Virus record (IMG/VR): IMGVR_UViG_3300011113_000549 | Span: 1-23,823 of that record | Source of the DNA: a virus | Length of the DNA stretch: 23,823 nucleotides | Strand: one strand, 5' to 3' | Shown here: in pieces, positions 20,341-23,823 of the stretch | Position numbering within the stretch: the first letter of the stretch is position 1 | Layout of the letters: every line of letters begins with the position of its first letter | Notes under the pieces: generated by a model | What the model saw: the letters and a program-made list of their open reading frames with translations, nothing else | Told to the model about the DNA's origin: nothing | Database searches by the model: none | Made by a program: the position numbers and the translations under genes

Positions 20341-21168
20341 GTGGCGTTACCACGCAGAATATCAGATATAAAACCACTATTTACAAATCTTGCACAAACT
20401 TCTCATTATGAGGTTAAGTTTGGTGGACTTCCTGGAGAATTAGTAGGTTATTTGAGAACCAGAGGAGTCTCATCAAGATTTATTGCTGAGGATGCTGGTC
20501 TTTTATGCCATAATGCAGTGCTTCCAACAACACAACTTGCAACTGTAGATGTTGTTGGAAATTATATTGGTATCACAGAAACTTTTGCTCATAAAAGAAT
20601 TTATCAAGATATAAGTCTTGAGTTTTATGTTGATAATAATTATAATACATTGAAATTTTTAGAGCATTGGATGGAATTTATTGCAAGCGGGGCATCAAAT
20701 CCAATTGATGGAACTAATCTTCCAATTAATATGAATGTTGATGAGGGTTACTTTATAAGAATGCAATATCCAAAATATTACAAATCAAATCGAACGAAAA
20801 TTATTAAATTTGATCGTGATTATCAAAGAGAAATCGAATATACTTTTATTGGATTATATCCATATAATATTGCATCCATACCAGTTTCGTATGGGCAATC
20901 CGATATTTTAAAAATGCAGGTGACATTTAAAATTGATCGTTATGTAATTGGAAAATCTTATAGTATAGATTATAGTAGAAATTCTGATGGCAATAAGACC
21001 GTATCTCAACCACAAACACAAGCAGGACCACAACCATCAATAAGATTAGTTCCAAGATCTCCTGGATCTATACCATCAAATGGTGTAGAATTATTTGATT
21101 CTAATAAAACTACTTATGAAAATCTTTATGGTAGTAAATTAAAAGAGATTCGTCAAAGAATAATTTAA
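20341..21168 (+). CDS. 54: Baseplate tail-tube initiator gp54
   Basis: A 275-aa protein with a GTG start at 20341. The core F-G-G-L-P, A-G-L-L-C, A-V-L-P-T-T-Q-L-A-T and V-V-G-N-Y-I-G-I-T-E-T-F-A-H-K-R-I-Y (split), with L-E-F-Y-V-D-N-N-Y and F-L-E-H-W-M-E-F-I, is a tail-tube-like fold as in gp19 and gp54. The C-terminal 60 residues are Pro/Ser/Gln-rich. It sits on top of gp48 and starts tube polymerisation. T4 gp54 is somewhat longer (about 320 aa). gp48 is an alternative label, but the neighbour on the other strand fits gp48 better. Confidence 0.7.
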   Translation: MALPRRISDIKPLFTNLAQTSHYEVKFGGLPGELVGYLRTRGVSSRFIAEDAGLLCHNAVLPTTQLATVDVVGNYIGITETFAHKRIYQDISLEFYVDNNYNTLKFLEHWMEFIASGASNPIDGTNLPINMNVDEGYFIRMQYPKYYKSNRTKIIKFDRDYQREIEYTFIGLYPYNIASIPVSYGQSDILKMQVTFKIDRYVIGKSYSIDYSRNSDGNKTVSQPQTQAGPQPSIRLVPRSPGSIPSNGVELFDSNKTTYENLYGSKLKEIRQRII

Positions 21169-21176
21169 ATAACGCT

Positions 21177-21183
21177 CTAAATA
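21177..21183 (+). promoter_or_regulatory. Late-type box CTAAATA upstream of gp26
   Basis: CTAAATA 24 nt before ATG 21208, in the 39-bp gap after gp54. Confidence 0.45.
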
Positions 21184-21207
21184 ATATTATCTGATTTGTA
21201 AATAGAT

Positions 21208-21927
21208 ATGGTATTACCAAAAATTGCAACACCTTCATATTCTTTAGAAATTCCATCTCTTAAAAAGGAAATTAAATATCGACCATTTCTTGTAAAAGAG
21301 GAAAAAATTCTTATCATCGCAATGGAAAGCGAAGATCCAAAACAAATCGCAGAAGCGGTTAAAACTGTAATCAATAATTGTATTCTAACTAGAGGAATTA
21401 AAGTTGAACAACTTGCAACTTTTGATATTGAATATTTGTTTCTTAATATTCGTGGAAAGTCGGTTGGAGAAACAGTTGATGTTCTAATCACTTGTCCTGA
21501 TGATGGAAAAACTCAAGTTCCTGTAAGTATTAATCTTGACGATATTCAAATTAGTGTTGATAAAAAACATTCAAGAGATATTAAACTTGATGATAATTTG
21601 ACTTTAAGAATGAAATATCCATCAATGAATGAATTTATTAAATCTAATTTTGGTAATGATTTTAATATGAGTGTAGATGATACCTTCAGTTTGATTGTTT
21701 CTTGTATGGAGCAAGTTTATAGTGAAGAAGAATCTTGGTCTGCATCTGATTGCACTCAAAAAGAATTATCTGAATTTATTGAACAATTAAGTTCAAAGCA
21801 ATTTAAAGAGGTTGAAAATTTCTTTTCTACAATGCCTAAACTTTCTCATACTCTTAAGATTAAGAATCCAAATACTGAAGTTGAAAGCGAAGTATTGCTG
21901 GAGGGATTATCAAGTTTTTTCGCCTAG
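21208..21927 (+). CDS. 26: gp26-like baseplate hub/tail assembly protein (T4_baseplate family)
   Basis: A 239-aa protein. M-V-L-P-K-I-A-T-P-S-Y and K-Y-R-P-F-L-V-K-E-E-K-I-L are the family start; T-C-P-D-D-G-K and L-R-M-K-Y-P-S occur centrally. T4 gp26 is 208 aa and is needed for baseplate hub formation. The protein ends L-S-S-F-F-A-stop, where the last Phe-Phe codons are part of a T TTT TTC heptamer (21915-21921). The gp51-like sequence follows in the -1 frame, so this gene probably also makes a 296-aa frameshift product. The GIY-YIG element is inserted shortly downstream. Confidence 0.78.
   Translation: MVLPKIATPSYSLEIPSLKKEIKYRPFLVKEEKILIIAMESEDPKQIAEAVKTVINNCILTRGIKVEQLATFDIEYLFLNIRGKSVGETVDVLITCPDDGKTQVPVSINLDDIQISVDKKHSRDIKLDDNLTLRMKYPSMNEFIKSNFGNDFNMSVDDTFSLIVSCMEQVYSEEESWSASDCTQKELSEFIEQLSSKQFKEVENFFSTMPKLSHTLKIKNPNTEVESEVLLEGLSSFFA
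21900..21921 (+). promoter_or_regulatory. Candidate programmed -1 frameshift site
   Basis: Slippery heptamer T TTT TTC (21915-21921) in the gp26 frame, two codons before its stop. Shine-Dalgarno-like GGAGGG (21900-21905) ends 9 nt upstream, as in E. coli dnaX. No strong downstream stem-loop was seen. Confidence 0.65.
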
Positions 21928-22097
21928 CTCTTTCACATGAGAATCTCGAATCATTTTATAAGACAAACTTTTCTTTGATTCAACATCACGGTTGGTCTCT
22001 TACTGAAATTAATGAAATGATTCCATGGGAAAGAGAGATTTATATTGCTCTTCTCAAACAATATATTGAAGAAGAAAACTTAAAAAATCAAAGTTGA
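21921..22097 (+). CDS. 51: gp51-like tail assembly region, expressed by -1 frameshift from gp26
   Basis: 58 codons plus TGA (22095-22097) in the -1 frame of gp26: starts R-L-A-L-S-H-E-N-L-E-S-F-Y after the slip, then H-H-G-W-S-L-T-E-I-N-E-M-I-P-W-E-R-E-I-Y and the helix I-A-L-L-K-Q-Y-I-E-E-E. The frame is open only back to 21885 and holds no ATG, GTG, TTG or CTG before a TTG at 21975, so it cannot start conventionally without losing half of the conserved part. ATT 21906 or ATC 21909 starts are conceivable. The last 11 codons (22062-22094) are a recoded copy of the original end now found at 22932-22973. In T4 gp51 also follows gp26. Confidence 0.65.
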   Translation, partial: RLALSHENLESFYKTNFSLIQHHGWSLTEINEMIPWEREIYIALLKQYIEEENLKNQS

Positions 22098-22811
22098 TTT
22101 TTTAGATTTTTTAAGCCCAGCGATCCAACCTTCTCCTGGACATTCTATGGATCTTTTATTTTTATAACCATTATTCCACCATTTTTTACCATAAGCAGCA
22201 TTATTTTCTCCTTTATTCGCTTCACTTATTTTGATTCTGGTTTCCTCGGAGAGTGATTTTCCATATCTAGGGTGATTTTTACCACTATTTGCTTCGCTCA
22301 ATTTTTTTCTAGTTTCTTCGGAGATTGATTTTTTATAAAAAAAATGCTTTTCACCTTTCAGTGCTTCACTTATTTTTATTCTGGTTTCTTTGGATGGTGA
22401 TTTTCCATACATAGGATTATTTTTACCTTTATTTCTATTTTTGCTTGATATTCCTATTTTTTTCTTAGTTTCTTCTGATAATGTTTTGCCTTTGTGAATT
22501 TCACTAATTTTTTTCTTAGTTTCTTTACTATGAATTAATCCAGAGCAACCATCACCGCCATCAGTTCTATTATGAAGAATACCAGTTCCCAAATCTTTTC
22601 TACCAAAGACAGCAATCATATACTTTTCGTGCTTAAATGCTTCTTCTTCAGTTAAGTTTTGTTTTAGAAATATTATTCTTGATTTATTTTTGGGTGGTTT
22701 TGTTCCTTTATATTTTTTATATACTCTATTACCTTGTCCCTTACCAATGTAATAAGGAGTTTTATCTTCCCGCAAATATGCGTAAGTGTAAAACCTATTA
22801 TAGTTTACCAT
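22080..22811 (-). CDS. GIY-YIG homing endonuclease with NUMOD3 repeats
   Basis: A 243-aa protein. N-terminal nuclease: F-Y-T-Y-A-Y (GIY position), P-Y-Y-I-G-K-G (YIG), G-N-R, then the catalytic glutamate in F-K-H-E-K-Y-M-I-A and N-R in L-H-N-R-T-D-G-G-D-G. From about residue 95 about six NUMOD3-type repeats follow (E-E-T-R-K-K-L-S-E-A-N-S-G-K-N-H-P-R-Y-G-K), ending W-W-N-N-G-Y-K-N-K-R. It nicks or cuts a specific site and spreads by repair. It is inserted in the 3' end of the gp51 frame, in opposite orientation. Its last codons overlap the recoded gp51 tail (22080-22097). A late TATAAATA box lies upstream. It is Lys-rich and AT-rich like other mobile endonucleases. Confidence 0.9.
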   Translation of the reverse strand: MVNYNRFYTYAYLREDKTPYYIGKGQGNRVYKKYKGTKPPKNKSRIIFLKQNLTEEEAFKHEKYMIAVFGRKDLGTGILHNRTDGGDGCSGLIHSKETKKKISEIHKGKTLSEETKKKIGISSKNRNKGKNNPMYGKSPSKETRIKISEALKGEKHFFYKKSISEETRKKLSEANSGKNHPRYGKSLSEETRIKISEANKGENNAAYGKKWWNNGYKNKRSIECPGEGWIAGLKKSKKSTLIF

Positions 22812-22822
22812 AACTTCTCTTT

Positions 22823-22897
22823 AGTTGACTGCATTTAATATTTATAATTTAAAGGAGAGTATTTCTACTCCCCTACCCGTAGAGATTGCAGTCAACT
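22823..22897. repeat. 11-bp inverted repeat enclosing a hairpin
   Basis: AGTTGACTGCA (22823-22833) and TGCAGTCAACT (22887-22897) are perfect inverted copies. Between them lies a GAAA-capped stem on the minus strand (GGGGAGTA / TACTCTCC, plus-strand 22854-22873) followed on that strand by TTTAAATT, resembling a weak intrinsic terminator. The region lies inside the inserted element. Confidence 0.65.
22839..22846 (-). promoter_or_regulatory. Late promoter TATAAATA for the GIY-YIG gene
   Basis: Exact T4 late consensus on the minus strand, 27 nt before the ATG at 22811. Confidence 0.55.
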
Positions 22898-22920
22898 TCA
22901 GGCAGAATTATTTATTATAC

Positions 22921-22928
22921 CATAAATA
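22921..22928 (+). promoter_or_regulatory. Late-type box CATAAATA for the tape-measure-like gene
   Basis: CATAAATA 37 nt before ATG 22966, at the very edge of the inserted element, just before the gp51 remnant. Confidence 0.5.
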
Positions 22929-22931
22929 AAG

Positions 22932-22973
22932 TATATCGAAGAAGAAAACCTAAAGAACCAATCAAATGGCTGA
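22932..22973 (+). pseudogene. Detached original 3' end of the gp51 frame
   Basis: Codons TAT ATC GAA GAA GAA AAC CTA AAG AAC CAA TCA AAT GGC TGA encode Y-I-E-E-E-N-L-K-N-Q-S-N-G. The first eleven residues are identical to the present end of gp51 (22062-22094), with mostly synonymous third-base differences. It overlaps the ATG of the next gene (AATGGCTGA), the arrangement expected before the GIY-YIG insertion separated it. Confidence 0.8.
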
Positions 22974-23823
22974 GTTAGATCCTGAAAAAGTTGGCAGATT
23001 AGGTGTTGATCCGGGCACAGGGTCTCCTTTGTCTCAAGAAGTTCGTAATGCTCTTTTAAAAAAATCTACTATTGATGCATCTGTTTTTCAAAATATTGAA
23101 AGTAGAAGAACACAAACCGATGCACAAAACGCAGAATTGTCTAAAGGGCAGGAACAAGCTCTTTTAGGATTTAATTCAACTCTTCAATCTATAAGAACTG
23201 ATATTGTAAAACTGGGAACAGGTCTTTCTGGTATTGCTCTTCTTCTTCAGCAAGATGCGGCGGAAGATCAAAATAAAATTAGAGCAGATCAAGAAAAGCA
23301 AAGATTATTAACAGAACGCCAAGTTAGAGTCGGAAAAGAAAATGAAATAGAACAAAAAATTCAAAATGCAATTTCCGAACCTGTCCAGAGGTTAGTTCCA
23401 CAAGTAAATGATGTTTTTGGTAGAATCGGTGCAGCACTTGGAATTTTATTTGGTGGATGGTTAACGAACCAAACTGTTCAGGCAATAAAGGCATCTGAAG
23501 AAGGAAATACGAAATTATTCAATGAGATCCGATTTAATATTCTTAAAAATGTTGGAATAGCAGTTGGTGGATTGTTTGCAATCAGAGCAGGATTTTCATT
23601 AATTAAAAGAACAATTGGTGGTATTGCTTTAGGTCTAACTAAACTTTTAATTGCAAAACCTCTTGCACTTGCAGCATCGTTGATTCCTCGTCCTGGTGGT
23701 GGACCAAAACCAAGTGGACCAAAACCAAGTGGACCAAAACCAAGTGGAGGAGTTCTTGGTGGACTTGGAAAACTTCTCACAGGTCTTAGTTCAGCAATGA
23801 ATGCTAAAAATAAAGAATACACT
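22966..23823 (+). CDS. Tape-measure-like structural protein, N-terminal part (truncated by window end)
   Basis: An open frame of 286 codons from ATG 22966 to the window end without a stop. Residues about 25-140 are charged and helical with coiled-coil character (many Gln/Glu/Lys/Arg). Then F-G-R-I-G-A-A-L-G-I-L-F-G-G-W-L and V-G-I-A-V-G-G-L-F-A-I-R form hydrophobic segments, followed by L-I-P-R-P-G-G-G and three G-P-K-P-S repeats. Place directly after gp26/gp51 and the mixture of coiled coil with hydrophobic stretches suggest a tail tape-measure or large tail structural protein. The identity is not proven. The old ATG overlap with the gp51 end supports the start. Confidence 0.55.
   Translation, partial: MAELDPEKVGRLGVDPGTGSPLSQEVRNALLKKSTIDASVFQNIESRRTQTDAQNAELSKGQEQALLGFNSTLQSIRTDIVKLGTGLSGIALLLQQDAAEDQNKIRADQEKQRLLTERQVRVGKENEIEQKIQNAISEPVQRLVPQVNDVFGRIGAALGILFGGWLTNQTVQAIKASEEGNTKLFNEIRFNILKNVGIAVGGLFAIRAGFSLIKRTIGGIALGLTKLLIAKPLALAASLIPRPGGGPKPSGPKPSGPKPSGGVLGGLGKLLTGLSSAMNAKNKEYT
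23704..23748 (+). repeat. Three tandem 15-bp coding repeats
   Basis: CCAAAACCAAGTGGA repeated exactly three times, coding P-K-P-S-G linkers in the tape-measure-like gene. Confidence 0.9.

Noticed and set aside
23478-23822. Minus-strand Pro/Gly-rich frame
   Set aside because: Antisense to the triple Gly-Pro-Lys-Pro-Ser repeats of the tape-measure-like gene; the plus frame has the RBS context and gene-order support.
1-23823. tRNA genes, CRISPR arrays, integrase/attachment sites, self-splicing introns
   Set aside because: Looked for but no cloverleaf, regularly spaced repeats, integrase or intron-like interruption was seen. The two homing endonucleases are free-standing.

Overview
The window looks like part of the genome of a T4-like cyanomyovirus (a contractile-tailed phage of marine or freshwater Synechococcus/Prochlorococcus-type cyanobacteria). 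The case rests on an AT-rich, tightly packed gene set with ATGA/TAATG overlaps. It includes T4-type replication and late-transcription genes (gp32, gp33, gp59), T4-type baseplate and head genes (gp53, gp48, gp4, gp54, gp26/gp51), the cyanophage-typical thyX and phoH, a DUF1825-type protein otherwise known from cyanobacteria, a glutamine-riboswitch-like leader of the cyanobacterial/cyanophage type, and late promoters of the T4 form (NATAAATA/CTAAATA). All assignments come from reading the sequence; no database search was run.

Layout. 1-2252: the 3' part of a large glycine-rich adhesin-like tail protein carrying about 14 Asp-box-like repeats, with one in-frame TGA at 171. 2298-9487: a seven-gene sugar-modification operon of two DxD glycosyltransferases, three proteins sharing one N-terminal domain (alone, fused to a methyltransferase, fused to a GT-B glycosyltransferase), a GT17+GT4 fusion, and a 63-aa protein. 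9471-9607: a consensus sigma70 promoter, a stem-loop-rich segment and an intrinsic terminator, which together look like a phage small RNA gene. 9642-11317: glutaredoxin and four small or hypothetical genes. 11373-11648: terminator, promoter, glutamine-riboswitch-like aptamer, 28-aa peptide ORF, terminator. 11680-14474: two 54-aa ORFs, thyX, an 82-aa ORF, phoH and a PD-(D/E)XK exonuclease. 14557-15372: an HNH homing endonuclease with its own late promoter. 15410-17637: gp33, gp59, DUF1825, gp32. 17668-20300 (minus strand): gp53, gp48, an unknown structural-region gene, gp4. 20341-23823 (plus strand): gp54, gp26 with a gp51-like extension in the -1 frame, a minus-strand GIY-YIG homing endonuclease, and the start of a tape-measure-like gene.

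The most interesting part is 21900-22973. The gp51-like coding region has no start codon. It sits in the -1 frame directly after a T TTT TTC heptamer at the end of gp26, with a Shine-Dalgarno-like GGAGGG 9 nt upstream. This is the layout of programmed -1 frameshifting used for tail assembly chaperones immediately before tape-measure genes. The GIY-YIG gene is inserted in the 3' end of this gp51 frame. The original gp51 3' end remains beside the downstream gene (22932-22973), while the insert supplies a synonymously recoded copy of the same C-terminal residues (22062-22097). The mobile element therefore appears to replace the tail of the essential gene it interrupts.

How the parts work together: sigma70-like promoters serve the small RNA, the riboswitch cassette, gp32 and probably the sugar operon (host polymerase, early/middle). 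Late-type boxes precede structural genes and both homing endonucleases. Nucleotide supply (thyX, glutaredoxin), replication (gp32, gp59, exonuclease) and late activation (gp33) lie between the sugar operon and the baseplate module.
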